Shown: positions 51,238-60,357, numbered from the stretch's first letter. The stretch is 64,000 nt of DNA from Meiothermus sp. CFH 77666 (GCF_017497985.1 NZ_JAGDFV010000003.1:62001-126000), one strand, 5' to 3'. Made by a program: numbers and translations. Notes: generated by a model from the sequence alone, not told the origin.

Positions 51238-52768
51238 GTATCACTCCGGCCACTATCGTACCTGCCACCCGCAGGCTTTGTGCCTCGTGCAGGTCGCCCT
51301 CTAACAGCACGAAGTCGGCCCACTTGTCTACCTCCAGGCTGCCCCGGTTGCCCTCGTCCCCCTGGGCCACCGCCCCGCCCATCGTGTAGGCCCAGATGGC
51401 CTGTTCCAGACTGACCTGATTGCCCGGGCACAAAGGCTCGAAGAGCGCTGCCTGCAAACCGTTCAGGGGCTCCACCTGCCGCACCACCGGCCCATCCGAG
51501 GAGAACGCCACCGTAAGGCCCGCTTCGAACATGGCCCGCAGGTTGAAGCAGCGGCAGAACCACTCGTCGGGCACGTAGCGCTCGTAGTTGGCCCGCAACT
51601 CCCGCAGAAACACCGGCTGGGGCACCGCGATGATGCCGAGCTGCTTTGCTTTGGCCAGGTGTTCGGGGCCGGCCAGCCCGAAGTGCTCGAGGCGGTGGCG
51701 GGGGCCGGGGGCGGTCTGGTAGAGCCCTTGGTACACCCGCAGAACCTGATCTAAAGCCCGGTCGCCAATCGCGTGGGTGCCGATGCGAAAGCCTGCCTGG
51801 TGGGCCTCCAGGGCCAGTTCAAACAGGTGGTCATCCTCGAAGCGCAGGATGCCGTACTGGGGGGGCTCTAAGGTTTTGTACGGCCTGGAAATGGCGGCGG
51901 TGGCCCCCGAGAGACCCCCGTCGGCAAAGAACTTCACCGAGTCGCAGCGCAGGTAGTCTGAAACGTGTTTCTCGGGTAGGGGGAAGGTCTCGGTGCCCCC
52001 GTCCGGGCGGCGCATGTAGAGCAGGTTGACCCGGATGGGCAGTTCGCCACGCTCGTCCAGGGCTTTGTAGGCGGCGTACAGCGGGGGGTCTACGGCGGGG
52101 TCGGTGGCGCTGGTGATGCCCAGCGAGCGCAGGTACTCGCAGCCCGCCTTCACCCATAGCTCGTACTGGGCCTGACTGGGCTCACCCATGGCCTTGAAGG
52201 CCAGTCCGTAGGCGGTCTCGTAGAGGATGCCCTGGTCGTAGTGGATTTCCCCACCGGGAACGTGGGTTTCTGGGGTGATGCCGGCAAGCTCCAGGGCCTG
52301 GGAGTTCACCGCGTGGATGTGGGCGCAGGTACGGGTTAGCAGCACCGGATTTTGCGGGGCCAGCCTGTCCAGCGCTGCCCTGGAGGGCATGGCTTTCTCG
52401 GCCAGCAGGGCTTCGTTCCAGCCGCGCCCCCACAACCACTCGCCGGGCTTCAGCATCCTGGCGCGTTCTTCAACCCTGGCGTAGAGCTCGGCCAGCGAGG
52501 CAACGCCGCGCAGGTCGAGCAGGGTGGTGCGAAGCTGCCCCACCTTCCAGATGTGCACATGCGCATCGTTGAAGCCGGGAAGCAAAAGGTGGCCTTCCAG
52601 ATGCACCTTTTGGGCTGAAGGGGCTAGGCTCTCGAGGTCAGAGAGCCTGCCCGTAGCGGCAATGCGGCCCCTCCGAACCAGGAGGGCCTCGAGGGGCTCT
52701 AAGGCATACCTTGCCCCCTTCAGGCGGGGGTTCAGGATAGCACCGCCGTGGAATAGTAGTTCGCTCAT
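51230..52768 (-). CDS. Amidohydrolase family protein (YtcJ-like)
   Basis: 512 residues from the ATG at 52768, which overlaps the GNAT stop by 4 bases. The metal-dependent hydrolase signature LLPGFNDAHVHIWK gives the HxH zinc ligands; further ligands lie in RIGTHAIGDRALDQV and FSSDGPVV. The arrangement is that of the YtcJ/AepA subgroup, whose substrates are mostly unknown (amides or N-acyl compounds). Placed between acetyltransferase and aminotransferase genes it may remove an acyl group from an amine (inference). Confidence 0.85.
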   Translation of the reverse strand: MSELLFHGGAILNPRLKGARYALEPLEALLVRRGRIAATGRLSDLESLAPSAQKVHLEGHLLLPGFNDAHVHIWKVGQLRTTLLDLRGVASLAELYARVEERARMLKPGEWLWGRGWNEALLAEKAMPSRAALDRLAPQNPVLLTRTCAHIHAVNSQALELAGITPETHVPGGEIHYDQGILYETAYGLAFKAMGEPSQAQYELWVKAGCEYLRSLGITSATDPAVDPPLYAAYKALDERGELPIRVNLLYMRRPDGGTETFPLPEKHVSDYLRCDSVKFFADGGLSGATAAISRPYKTLEPPQYGILRFEDDHLFELALEAHQAGFRIGTHAIGDRALDQVLRVYQGLYQTAPGPRHRLEHFGLAGPEHLAKAKQLGIIAVPQPVFLRELRANYERYVPDEWFCRCFNLRAMFEAGLTVAFSSDGPVVRQVEPLNGLQAALFEPLCPGNQVSLEQAIWAYTMGGAVAQGDEGNRGSLEVDKWADFVLLEGDLHEAQSLRVAGTIVAGVIHA

Positions 52769-53427
52769 GGGTTGCCTTTCAGATCCGGGTTCCGCCAGAT
52801 GATAAACACCCCGTAGTTGCCGCAACTGGGGTCGTCGAGGTAGTCGGGGATAATGCCCCAGACACAATATCCGCGTTTGAGCTGGATGGAGAGCACCGGG
52901 TCGAACATCTCTCCCCGCACCACCCGCGCCACGTACTGCTCGATGAAGAGGTCGCGCTGGTAGGGCGCGTACCCCTTGGGCATGGCCCCGGCCACATGGC
53001 CCTTGAGGCCCAGCTGTCGCACCAGGTTTTGCCGGGCGGTGTAGAGCAGGGTGGAGAGGCCCAGTCCGCGAAACTCGGGATGTACACCGATGTCGGCCCC
53101 GTAGAGCCAGTCGCCCTGGGGGTCGTGGTTGGAGAGCCAGTTGTTCGCCACCGCCTCCATGTACCGGTGCTGGTAGTGCTTGAGGTCGAGGTGGGTGCGG
53201 AAGTCGGTGGAGCAGGCTACCACTCTACCGGTCTCGCGCTCCACCACCGCGTGCTGTCCCTCGGGGAAGACCTGGGTGTGGGCCCGGTAATGTTTGGCGG
53301 TGATGAGCTCGTCCCTCGAGAGCGAGGGAAAGGAAGCCTGCTGGATGGCCTCGAGCTCTTGCGCCATCCAGGGCTCGGACTGCACCACTGCAAAGCGGTG
53401 GTCGGGGCTGGTCAGAAGTTCGTGCAT
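52765..53427 (-). CDS. GNAT family N-acetyltransferase
   Basis: 220 residues from the ATG at 53427; a longer form from 53454 would begin in a heptamer array and is less likely. The acetyl-CoA-binding loop is IGVHPEFRGLGLSTLL (R-G-L-G-L-S). QHAVVERETGRVVACSTDF and WLYGADIGV form the preceding strands. Acetylation of a polyamine or an amino compound is suggested by neighbours but not by sequence. It is coupled to the amidohydrolase gene. Confidence 0.8.
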   Translation of the reverse strand: MHELLTSPDHRFAVVQSEPWMAQELEAIQQASFPSLSRDELITAKHYRAHTQVFPEGQHAVVERETGRVVACSTDFRTHLDLKHYQHRYMEAVANNWLSNHDPQGDWLYGADIGVHPEFRGLGLSTLLYTARQNLVRQLGLKGHVAGAMPKGYAPYQRDLFIEQYVARVVRGEMFDPVLSIQLKRGYCVWGIIPDYLDDPSCGNYGVFIIWRNPDLKGNP

Positions 53428-53440
53428 AAGGGATGCGTAT

Positions 53441-53482
53441 GGCTTATAGCCCATAGCCGATATGGTTCTTGCTATCGGCTCT
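53441..53482. repeat. Heptamer array between GNAT and potD-like genes
   Basis: Units GGCTTAT, AGCCCAT, AGCCGAT, ATGGTTC, TTGCTAT, CGGCTCT. The right part provides the last codons and stop of the binding-protein gene. Confidence 0.5.
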
Positions 53483-54497
53483 TCACCTGCGTCCAGGCCT
53501 CGTCCAGCACGCGGTTGTTGCGGCCCTGGTCGAGGATGAACTCGAGCACTTTCATCTGGGCTTCGGTGGGCCAGATGGCCGGGTTCTGGAGCATCTGGGG
53601 CTTCAGGAGTTTTTTGGCGGCGGCGTTGGGGGTAGCCGACTGCTGGTACTCAGCCAGGCGGGCTCCAATTTGGGCATCCAGAATGAAGTTGATGAACCGG
53701 TGGGCGGCCTCCGGATTGGGTGCTTTGGCCGGAATGGCCATGCTATCTATAAAGAGCGTGCTGCCCTCCTTGGGAATGGTGAAGCCGTAGCGGGGGTTGC
53801 CCTCGGCCACCCGCAGGGCATCCTGGTTGTAGACCACCACCGCCACGGCCTGGTTGGCCAGCAGGAGCTTGGTGGCCGAAACCCCGCCCTGGAAGCCCTT
53901 GAAGTTGCGGCTGCGTTTGGCGGCGAGCATGGCATCTATCGCCATTTTGACCTGGGCCGGGTTGGTGCTGTTGACCGAGTGGCCCAGGTAGCGCAGGGCA
54001 ATGCCCAGCATCTCGCGCGAGGAGTCCATAAAGGTAAAGGCCCCTTTTTGCTGGCCCGGGTCAAAAAGCACGTTCCAGGAGGCGGGCGGGGCCTTGAAGA
54101 TGTCGGTGCGGTACATGAGCCCTACCGTGCCCCACAGGTAGCCCACGGTGTAGCGGTTGCCAGGGTCGTAGGGGGGGTTGGTGAACTTGGGGTCGAGGTT
54201 TTTCAGGTTGGGAATTTTGCTCTTGTCCAGGGGTTGCAAGAGGTTCAGACTAACCAGCACCGGCACAATGAAGTCCGAAGGCACCACCAGGTCAAACTGG
54301 CTGACCCCGCCGGCCTGGAGTTTGGCCTGCATCTCCTCGTTGGACTCGTAGTAGGTGATGCGGACCTTGATGCCGGTCGCTTTTTCAAAGTCGCGGACAA
54401 TGCTGGGGTCTATGTAATCGGTCCAGGTGTAAAGCTGGAGGGTACCCTGGGCCATAGCCAGCCCCAGGGCGGCAAACAGCGCAAGCAGGATTCGCAT
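53472..54497 (-). CDS. potD: Polyamine-type ABC substrate-binding protein, no adjacent permease
   Basis: 341 residues with signal peptide MRILLALFAALGLAMAQG and the PotD-like start LQLYTWTDYIDPSIVRDFE, then GGVSQFDLVVPSDFIV. It is closely similar to the gene at 61773 (shared KIPNLKNLDPKFTNPPYDPG) and lacks the cysteines of the 21.7-kb homologue. No permease or ATPase genes are adjacent, so it may serve one of the two Pot systems in the window. Confidence 0.88.
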   Translation of the reverse strand: MRILLALFAALGLAMAQGTLQLYTWTDYIDPSIVRDFEKATGIKVRITYYESNEEMQAKLQAGGVSQFDLVVPSDFIVPVLVSLNLLQPLDKSKIPNLKNLDPKFTNPPYDPGNRYTVGYLWGTVGLMYRTDIFKAPPASWNVLFDPGQQKGAFTFMDSSREMLGIALRYLGHSVNSTNPAQVKMAIDAMLAAKRSRNFKGFQGGVSATKLLLANQAVAVVVYNQDALRVAEGNPRYGFTIPKEGSTLFIDSMAIPAKAPNPEAAHRFINFILDAQIGARLAEYQQSATPNAAAKKLLKPQMLQNPAIWPTEAQMKVLEFILDQGRNNRVLDEAWTQVKSR

Positions 54498-54539
54498 ATT
54501 TCACTCCTTTTTTGCCGTCAAGATACCGTTCAAATCGCC

Positions 54540-55517
54540 TTACTGCAAGACTTCCCGCAGGGTCTGTAGCCCGATGTTGGCGCCGCAGATCACCACCCCC
54601 ACCTGCCGACCCCGGTAGCGTTCGGCCCGCTTCAGAAACCCTGCCAGCGCCACCCCGGCGGCGCCTTCCAGCAACTGGTGCTGGGTTTCCAGAAAAAGCC
54701 GCATGGCGTGTTTGATTTCCGCCTCGCTCACCGTGACCCAGTCGTCCACCAGACGACGGCAGAGCTCAAAGGTGATGGCGCCGGGCTCCAATCCCCCTGC
54801 GCTCCCGTCCGAAAGGGTGGGCCGGGCCTCGATGGAAGTGATGCGTCCGGCCTGAATGGAAGCCCACATGGCGGCATTGTTTTCGGGCTGGCAGCCCACA
54901 ATGGTGGTGTGGGGGCTCACCGATTTGAAATAGGCGGCGATGCCGGCTATCATCCCCCCGCCCCCCACGGTCACGAAGAGCGCCTCCAGGGGCTCGGGGC
55001 TCTGAGAGGTGAGCTCGAGGCCAATGGTACCCTGGCCTGCGATTACGTCCGGGTCGTTGTAAGGCGAGATGTAAACCAGGCCGTGGGTTTCGGCGTAGCG
55101 GCGGGCGTAGAGTTCGGTGTCGTCGCCGCTGGTTCCGTGTACACAGAGCTCCGCGCCGTAGCGCCGGATGGCCCCCAGCTTGGTCGCACTGGCCCCCTCC
55201 GGCACAAAGACCAGACCCCGGCCCCCCAGCTTCTTGAGCCCATAGGCCACGGCGGCCCCGTGATTGCCGCTGCTGGCCGTGACCACCCCTTTTTGCAGCG
55301 CCTCGGGCGGGAGTGAGAGCAGCTTGTTCAGCGCCCCACGCACCTTGAAGGAGCCGGTGGGCTGGAGGTTCTCGAGCTTCAGCCAGACCCGCGCCCCGGT
55401 CATCTGGGAGAGGGCCAGTGAGCCCTCCAGTGGGGTCTCGCGCAGGTGGGGTCGCAGGCGGGTGTGGGCCTGCTGGATGGTCCCCGGCAAGCGAGAGATA
55501 AGCTCGTGAGCGTTCAT
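54540..55517 (-). CDS. Threonine/serine dehydratase-like PLP enzyme
   Basis: 325 residues, fold type II PLP enzyme without an ACT regulatory domain. The PLP Lys is in LQPTGSFKVRGALNKLL, and the phosphate-binding glycine loop is VTVGGGGMIAGIAAYFK; SSGNHGAAVAYGLKK binds the substrate. The length fits catabolic threonine dehydratase, serine racemase or hydroxyaspartate ammonia-lyase. It would release ammonia from an amino acid. Located between the PotD and GabT genes. Confidence 0.87.
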   Translation of the reverse strand: MNAHELISRLPGTIQQAHTRLRPHLRETPLEGSLALSQMTGARVWLKLENLQPTGSFKVRGALNKLLSLPPEALQKGVVTASSGNHGAAVAYGLKKLGGRGLVFVPEGASATKLGAIRRYGAELCVHGTSGDDTELYARRYAETHGLVYISPYNDPDVIAGQGTIGLELTSQSPEPLEALFVTVGGGGMIAGIAAYFKSVSPHTTIVGCQPENNAAMWASIQAGRITSIEARPTLSDGSAGGLEPGAITFELCRRLVDDWVTVSEAEIKHAMRLFLETQHQLLEGAAGVALAGFLKRAERYRGRQVGVVICGANIGLQTLREVLQ

Positions 55518-55696
55518 GGTGGATGGTGCGCTGCGGCTGGTCTAGGCTTTACTTTGACGCTGCGCTGTCATTCCGGGGCGCACGCGGTGCGACGAGGAAT
55601 CTGGAGCCGCATGGGCATTGTGAATTTGGTGGACAGTACCTCATAAGGTTCCTCACTGCGCTGCGCTTCGTTCGGAACGACACGCAACTTATGTGA
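55518..55696. other. Intergenic region with element C copy 2
   Basis: 179 bases between the dehydratase and GabT genes, mostly occupied by repeat C (55567-55682). Confidence 0.6.
55567..55682. repeat. Interspersed repeat C, copy 2 (116 bp)
   Basis: Begins GTCATTCCGGG and ends TTCGGAACGACAC. GCGACGAGGAATCTGG and TTCCTCACTGCGCTGC blocks match the copy at 16761. Inverted ends and equal length mark it as a discrete element. Confidence 0.7.
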
Positions 55697-57052
55697 CTAA
55701 GCCTTTACTGCTGCCATCGCCTTGTAGGTTTCGCGGATGGCCCCTGCCACTACCGAGAGCGCCTCGCGGAGCATCTCCTCGGGGATGTCCAGGGCGGGCA
55801 AAAAGCGGATGCAGTTGGTGTATAGCCCGGCCCGGATCAGAATCACGCCCCGCCGGGAGGCCAGCTTGATGGTCTCCATGGCGAACTCCTGCCAGGGTTC
55901 TTTGGTTCTGGGGTCTTTGACGAACTCGAGCACCATCATGGCCCCCACCCCGCGCACATCGCCCAGCACCGGAACCTCGGCTTTCAGCGGCTCAAAGGTC
56001 TCGCGCACAATACATTCGATGTGCTGGGCCCTGTCCAGGAAGCCGGGGGACTCGAGTATCTTCAGGGCTTCCAGGGCCGCCACGCAGGCCAGGGGGTTGC
56101 CGCCGTAGGTGCTGCCCACCCCGCCCACGTGCGGGGCGTCCAGAATTTCGGCCCGGCCCGTCACCGCGCTGATGGGCATCCCGGCCCCCAGGCTCTTGGC
56201 GCTGATGATCAGGTCGGGCACCACCCCGCTGTGCTCGATGGCCCAGAGCTTCCCGGTGCGGCCCGAGCCACTCTGGATTTCATCGGCAATCATCACCGCG
56301 CCCGTTGTGTCGCAGACCTCGCGGATCTTACGCAAAAACTTGTGCGGCACGGGTATAAAACCCCCCTCGCCGATCACCGGCTCAATCACGATGGCCGCCA
56401 GCGCCGAGGGGTCTATGTGGGCGGTCAGGGCGTTCTCGAGGTTCCAGCAGGCCCAGTCCACATACGCCTCGGGGGTCATGCCCTCGGGGGTGCGGTACAG
56501 GTTGGGCACCGGCAGGCGGTAGACCTCGGGGGCAAAGGGGCCAAAGCCCTTCTTGAAGAGGCCCCACTTGCTGGTCATGGCCATGGTCAGGTTGGTGCGC
56601 CCGTGGTAGGCCCCCTCGAAGACGATAATCCCGCTTCGCCCGGTGTAGCGGCGGGCGAACTTGACGGCATTCTCCACCGCCTCGGCCCCGCCATTGGCCA
56701 GCAGGGTTTTTTTGGGAAAGTCGCCGGGGGTGAGCCGGTTCAGGGCCTCGCAGACGGCCACGTAGGGCTCGTAGTTGGCCACGATGCTGCACATGTGCAA
56801 CAGTTCATCGGCCTGGGCCTTGAGGGCCGCCACCACGCTACCGGGGGTGTGCCCCACGGCCAGCACCCCGATGCCGCCCGCCAGGTCTATAAGGGTGTTG
56901 CCGTCCACGTCTTCGACCAGCGAGCCGTGGGCTTTCCTGACCGCAACGGGGTTGGCCTGGGCCAGCGCAGCGGTCACGGCGGCAGCCCGGCGCGATTGGA
57001 GTTCCTGGCTTTTGGGGCCGGGAATGGGTGTTTTGAGTTGGATGTAAGGCAT
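55697..57052 (-). CDS. gabT: 4-aminobutyrate aminotransferase family protein
   Basis: 451 residues, class III PLP aminotransferase. ANGGAEAVENAVKFARRYTG, EGAYHGRTNLTMAMT, the Asp in VMIADEIQSGSGRTGKLWA and the Schiff-base Lys in DLIISAKSLGAGMPISAV are the hallmarks of GabT-like omega-aminotransferases. It would move the amino group of GABA to 2-oxoglutarate, giving succinate semialdehyde for the dehydrogenase at 18.7 kb. Other omega-amino acids or ornithine-like substrates remain possible. Confidence 0.85.
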   Translation of the reverse strand: MPYIQLKTPIPGPKSQELQSRRAAAVTAALAQANPVAVRKAHGSLVEDVDGNTLIDLAGGIGVLAVGHTPGSVVAALKAQADELLHMCSIVANYEPYVAVCEALNRLTPGDFPKKTLLANGGAEAVENAVKFARRYTGRSGIIVFEGAYHGRTNLTMAMTSKWGLFKKGFGPFAPEVYRLPVPNLYRTPEGMTPEAYVDWACWNLENALTAHIDPSALAAIVIEPVIGEGGFIPVPHKFLRKIREVCDTTGAVMIADEIQSGSGRTGKLWAIEHSGVVPDLIISAKSLGAGMPISAVTGRAEILDAPHVGGVGSTYGGNPLACVAALEALKILESPGFLDRAQHIECIVRETFEPLKAEVPVLGDVRGVGAMMVLEFVKDPRTKEPWQEFAMETIKLASRRGVILIRAGLYTNCIRFLPALDIPEEMLREALSVVAGAIRETYKAMAAVKA

Positions 57053-57184
57053 GGGTTCCTCCAGGGGAGGTCTAGGGTCTGGGGCCGGCCATTACCGGCC
57101 AACCGCAATGACGTACTGCTTGCAACACCAAACAGCCCCCGGCCCTGGAGGCGGAATGCAGGCCTTTTGCACGTCCATCTGCCT
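57053..57184. other. Intergenic region upstream of gabT
   Basis: 132 bases. A short hairpin GGCCGG/CCGGCC lies near 57088-57105 in the leader of gabT. No gene, and no clear terminator of the serine hydrolase gene. Confidence 0.35.
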
Positions 57185-58447
57185 TTAGCTTAGCAGACCA
57201 TAAAGGGCGCTGAGAACCTCCTCCTCCCAGCGCGTATAGGCCGAATAAACGCCCCTGTGGGGGGTGGGGTCACAGCCCTGCCCACCCAGGATGTAAACGA
57301 GTGCGTGCTGTTCCTCTGGGTTGAAGAGCAGCCCGCTCAACAGGCCGTAGGCATCGCCCAGGTGCCCATACCAGGGCCGCCCATGACCCCTTACCGGACA
57401 GTCCAGGCCGGGGGTGTTGGTAAAGCGCCACACCCCCAACCCCCAACTGAGGGCCTGCCCCTCCAGGGTATCGCCGTTGTGTCCGTCCCAGATCCACTGG
57501 GGATGCAGCATCCGTTCTAGCGTGGCGGGTTGCAGGATGGGGGGTGCTTTCCCCATAAACAATAGCGCCATCTGGGCCAGCTCCAAGGCCGAAGCCCGGA
57601 GGCCCCCCTGCGGCGAGAAAAAAGTGGCATTGGTGCCGGGCTGGTAGGTGCTCGAGTCCACCACCACCAGGCTGTCGTCGGGCTTATCGGGGTTCTGGGT
57701 CATGGGGCCCGGGGGCACCACACCGCCATAGTCGTCTACCTGTGCCACCCAGGGGCCTGAAGGGTTCCACACCCCGCCCGCTTGCTTGCGGTACAGCACC
57801 GCCAGATTGCCAATTTGTGTCGGGGTGAAGCGGCCCACATTAAACCCGCCCTCCATTCCCAGGGGCCTCAAAACCGCCTGCTCCATGAACAGGTCGAAAC
57901 GCTGGCCCGAGACGCACTCAATAAGCGTGCCCAGCACGCCCGTATTGAGGTTGGCGTACTGGGCGTAGGCGCCAGGGGCATGGCGGGGGTCAAAGTGTGC
58001 CCCATCCTCAAAAAAGCGCCCCTCGGGTCTGAAGAAGTCCTGCAGGGTGTAGGGGCTGGGAATGGCGTACCGGCTGCCGTCCCGAATGGAAGAGGTGTGG
58101 CTGAGCAGATGCCGGACGCGGATGGGCAGCGCTGGAAAGGCCGGGTTCCGCAGGGTAAAGCCCAGGTACTCGCTTACGTCGGCGTCCAGGTCTATTGTGC
58201 CCTGCTCGACCAGCCGCATCACCCCCAGGGCCACCGCCAGTTTGGAGATGGAGGCCACCCGGAAGCGGGTCTGATTGTTCGCCGGGAGATGCTGGCCGGG
58301 GTTGGTGGGGTGAAGGTAGCGATGCCCGAACGACTCGGCATAGACGATTCCCCCGGCCCGGATGACCACAACCTGAAGGCTGGGAATGGCGCGTAGGGGG
58401 TTTTGGAGTAGCGATTGCAGTTTGGCCTGCACACTTTGAGGGGGCAT
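57185..58447 (-). CDS. Serine hydrolase of the beta-lactamase/penicillin-binding family
   Basis: 420 residues from the ATG at 58447 (GAAGAG before it). Class C beta-lactamase-like motifs: SxxK in FRVASISKLAVALG with the nucleophilic Ser, YxN in YAQYANLNTGVLG, and a late HxG region near GHGRPWYGHLGDAYG. Members are esterases, D-aminopeptidases or beta-lactamases. Starts upstream (58513 GTG, 58552 ATG) would add a hydrophobic signal-like leader, but a minus-strand -10 TATACT at 58485-58490 makes them unlikely. Substrate unknown. Confidence 0.82.
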   Translation of the reverse strand: MPPQSVQAKLQSLLQNPLRAIPSLQVVVIRAGGIVYAESFGHRYLHPTNPGQHLPANNQTRFRVASISKLAVALGVMRLVEQGTIDLDADVSEYLGFTLRNPAFPALPIRVRHLLSHTSSIRDGSRYAIPSPYTLQDFFRPEGRFFEDGAHFDPRHAPGAYAQYANLNTGVLGTLIECVSGQRFDLFMEQAVLRPLGMEGGFNVGRFTPTQIGNLAVLYRKQAGGVWNPSGPWVAQVDDYGGVVPPGPMTQNPDKPDDSLVVVDSSTYQPGTNATFFSPQGGLRASALELAQMALLFMGKAPPILQPATLERMLHPQWIWDGHNGDTLEGQALSWGLGVWRFTNTPGLDCPVRGHGRPWYGHLGDAYGLLSGLLFNPEEQHALVYILGGQGCDPTPHRGVYSAYTRWEEEVLSALYGLLS

Positions 58448-58484
58448 CTCTTCGCAATTGTAAGGGCTTGCGAATAATACACCT

Positions 58485-58490
58485 AGTATA
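58485..58490 (-). promoter_or_regulatory. -10 element of the serine hydrolase gene
   Basis: TATACT on the minus strand with a weak GTGTCA -35 at 17 bases; the -35 overlaps that of the divergent lipoprotein promoter. Confidence 0.45.
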
Positions 58491-58506
58491 AACACAATTT
58501 GAGATA

Positions 58507-58536
58507 TTGACACAATGCCATAGTCGTAGCTACAAT
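58507..58536 (+). promoter_or_regulatory. Promoter of the lipoprotein gene
   Basis: TTGACA (58507-58512), 18-base spacer, TACAAT (58531-58536). The predicted leader leads to GGAGGTGA (58571-58578) and ATG 58587. Confidence 0.75.
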
Positions 58537-58602
58537 CCAGTCGGGTACCCAAAACTGTAGTCCAGGCTATGGAGGTGAATTCAGTTATGCAATTTCTATC
58601 TT

Positions 58603-58642
58603 TTGGTCGTTGGTCGTTGGTCGTTGGTCGTTGGTCGTTGGG
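58603..58642 (+). repeat. GGTCGTT heptamer array inside signal-peptide codons
   Basis: Five perfect GGTCGTT units (58605-58639) plus partial units on both sides. Because 7 is not a multiple of 3, gain or loss of a unit changes the reading frame of the lipoprotein gene. Confidence 0.9.
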
Positions 58643-60349
58643 CTAGTTCTATTGCTTGCAGCCTGCGGCTCACAACAGGTCAAATCTCCTCTAAATCAGT
58701 CTCCCTGGGATGGTGAACCGGTGCCCCTTGCGCTGGCCCAGGCCTTTACCCTGGGTATGAAAGTCTCCGCTGGCGGAGCGAGCCTGCAAGAAGCGAAAAC
58801 CTACAAGTTTGCCAGCGAGACGGTCTACGACGTGGCAGGTAAACCCCTACACCACCTGCTCCTGGTGGGCCCCGAGACCACCGATTTCTGGGGAACTTTG
58901 AGCAACCCTAAATCTACTCACGCCCTGTACGCAGTTGGAGCCACAGATAAACGCAGTTTTTTCTCCTTCATCATGCCCGCCGGCAGCTTCAAAAGCGTAG
59001 CTGAAACCCGGAAGAAAGCCGGTTCTTATAAGCGTTTTCTGAGCCCCTCGGTAGGTATCCTGTACCTTGAAGACCAGAACGGGCGCGTTTGGGATACTGC
59101 TACAGCTACCGAGGTAAGTGTGGAACAGATGAAACTTTGGCAGCAGGCTCAGCGGGTACTTTTCGAGCAGCGGCAGAAGGACGGCATCCTGGACAAGATC
59201 AAGGAAGACTGGGATAGACTCCGTGCCGAGGCTAATAACAGGGGTATGTCGCAAAGCGTTGGACTGCCCACCCTGGACGAAGTGACCCTGCCGGATGGGA
59301 ATCTGGATGTTTACAAACTCATCTCTGCCCTGGAAGCCCAAAAAGTGGCCCAGGGGTTAAGCCCCAGCTACACCAACGAGCGGGCCTGGTGCATGGGCTG
59401 GTTTTGCGCCGGGATGGGCTATGCAAGTGTGGTTCGCAAGAATCGCTACAACGGTGATATTGCAAACAATAACCTCTACAATCCGGACAACCCGGAGGAC
59501 TCCAGTGACTGCCCCAGTGGAAACAAATGCCGTATTGGAAATGATATGAGAAACGCTGACCCGCTAGGAAACAATCAGTGGATTGAGTCGTACCGGTATG
59601 CCCCTAGCGGAGGGTACTGGGGAGCGTGGGATTTTGGAGCCAGCGGACTACACGGACTGGGCGTTGTAGGTTGTGGTCCCATGTCCATCACGCGGATATT
59701 TGCCTGGTATGCCACCCAGCGAAGTGCCTTTGGCAGCGGCCCCAATGTCAATTTTGTGAATGGCAACACCACTCCCCCTACTTCCGAATGGGCTGTTGCC
59801 AACCAAATGTTTGAACCGGTTTATTTGGGCTCTACCGGATACTGGAGTGTTTACCAACCGCGCATAGGGCGTTACACAGACACCTGGTTTTTCAATGGTA
59901 GCGGCCTTACCCGCGACACCAACATGATTCCAGGTGCAAATAACTGGATTAGGGATTATGCCAGTCCAGAGGGTAAAAACTGGGAGATGCGCGGCAGTCA
60001 TAAAGCGTTTGTCAACTTTGTCTACGCTGGGGCTACCCTTACCATTGTGGGACTTCCCATTGCCTGGATAGACTTTAGCCAACACACTTGGCGTATACGG
60101 GACATTGCACGTGGGAAGATTGGCCGGGACAACGAACCGGTAATTGCCATGTACCCTACTGGCGGGGCAGGTGGGTTAGAAGGTCATTTTGCCATGTCGC
60201 AAGCGTACATCGTGCATGAGGGCTGGTTCTCTGCCAATGTGTTCCTTTGGATTACAACGCAAAAAGGCGATTCTCGGCCAGGTTCTTTCGTAAACGTGAC
60301 CGACATGGGAGCTTACTATAGTGGTGCTTTTGGAATGTATAGAAAGTAG
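58610..60349 (+). CDS. Exported lipoprotein with C39-like peptidase features; putative phase-variable gene
   Basis: The long frame can start only at TTG 58610 or TTG 58631 inside the GGTCGTT array, without a ribosome site. The ATG at 58587 with promoter and GGAGGTGA enters the same array in another frame and stops at a TAG (58644-58646). With three or six units it would read in frame into LVLLLAACGS, a proper lipoprotein signal with lipobox LAAC. The mature protein (about 560 residues) is low in GC, aromatic-rich, and contains VVGCGPMSITRIFAWYATQ (Cys near residue 355) and LEGHFAMSQAYIV (His near 526), reminiscent of C39/papain-like peptidases. This peptidase assignment is tentative. Confidence 0.7.
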   Translation: MVVGRWSLVVGLVLLLAACGSQQVKSPLNQSPWDGEPVPLALAQAFTLGMKVSAGGASLQEAKTYKFASETVYDVAGKPLHHLLLVGPETTDFWGTLSNPKSTHALYAVGATDKRSFFSFIMPAGSFKSVAETRKKAGSYKRFLSPSVGILYLEDQNGRVWDTATATEVSVEQMKLWQQAQRVLFEQRQKDGILDKIKEDWDRLRAEANNRGMSQSVGLPTLDEVTLPDGNLDVYKLISALEAQKVAQGLSPSYTNERAWCMGWFCAGMGYASVVRKNRYNGDIANNNLYNPDNPEDSSDCPSGNKCRIGNDMRNADPLGNNQWIESYRYAPSGGYWGAWDFGASGLHGLGVVGCGPMSITRIFAWYATQRSAFGSGPNVNFVNGNTTPPTSEWAVANQMFEPVYLGSTGYWSVYQPRIGRYTDTWFFNGSGLTRDTNMIPGANNWIRDYASPEGKNWEMRGSHKAFVNFVYAGATLTIVGLPIAWIDFSQHTWRIRDIARGKIGRDNEPVIAMYPTGGAGGLEGHFAMSQAYIVHEGWFSANVFLWITTQKGDSRPGSFVNVTDMGAYYSGAFGMYRK

Positions 60350-60357
60350 GAGTGCTC

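Noticed and set aside
58513-58552. Longer serine hydrolase with a signal-peptide-like leader
   Set aside because: The region contains the gene's own -10 TATACT and the divergent promoter; codon use there is not coding-like.
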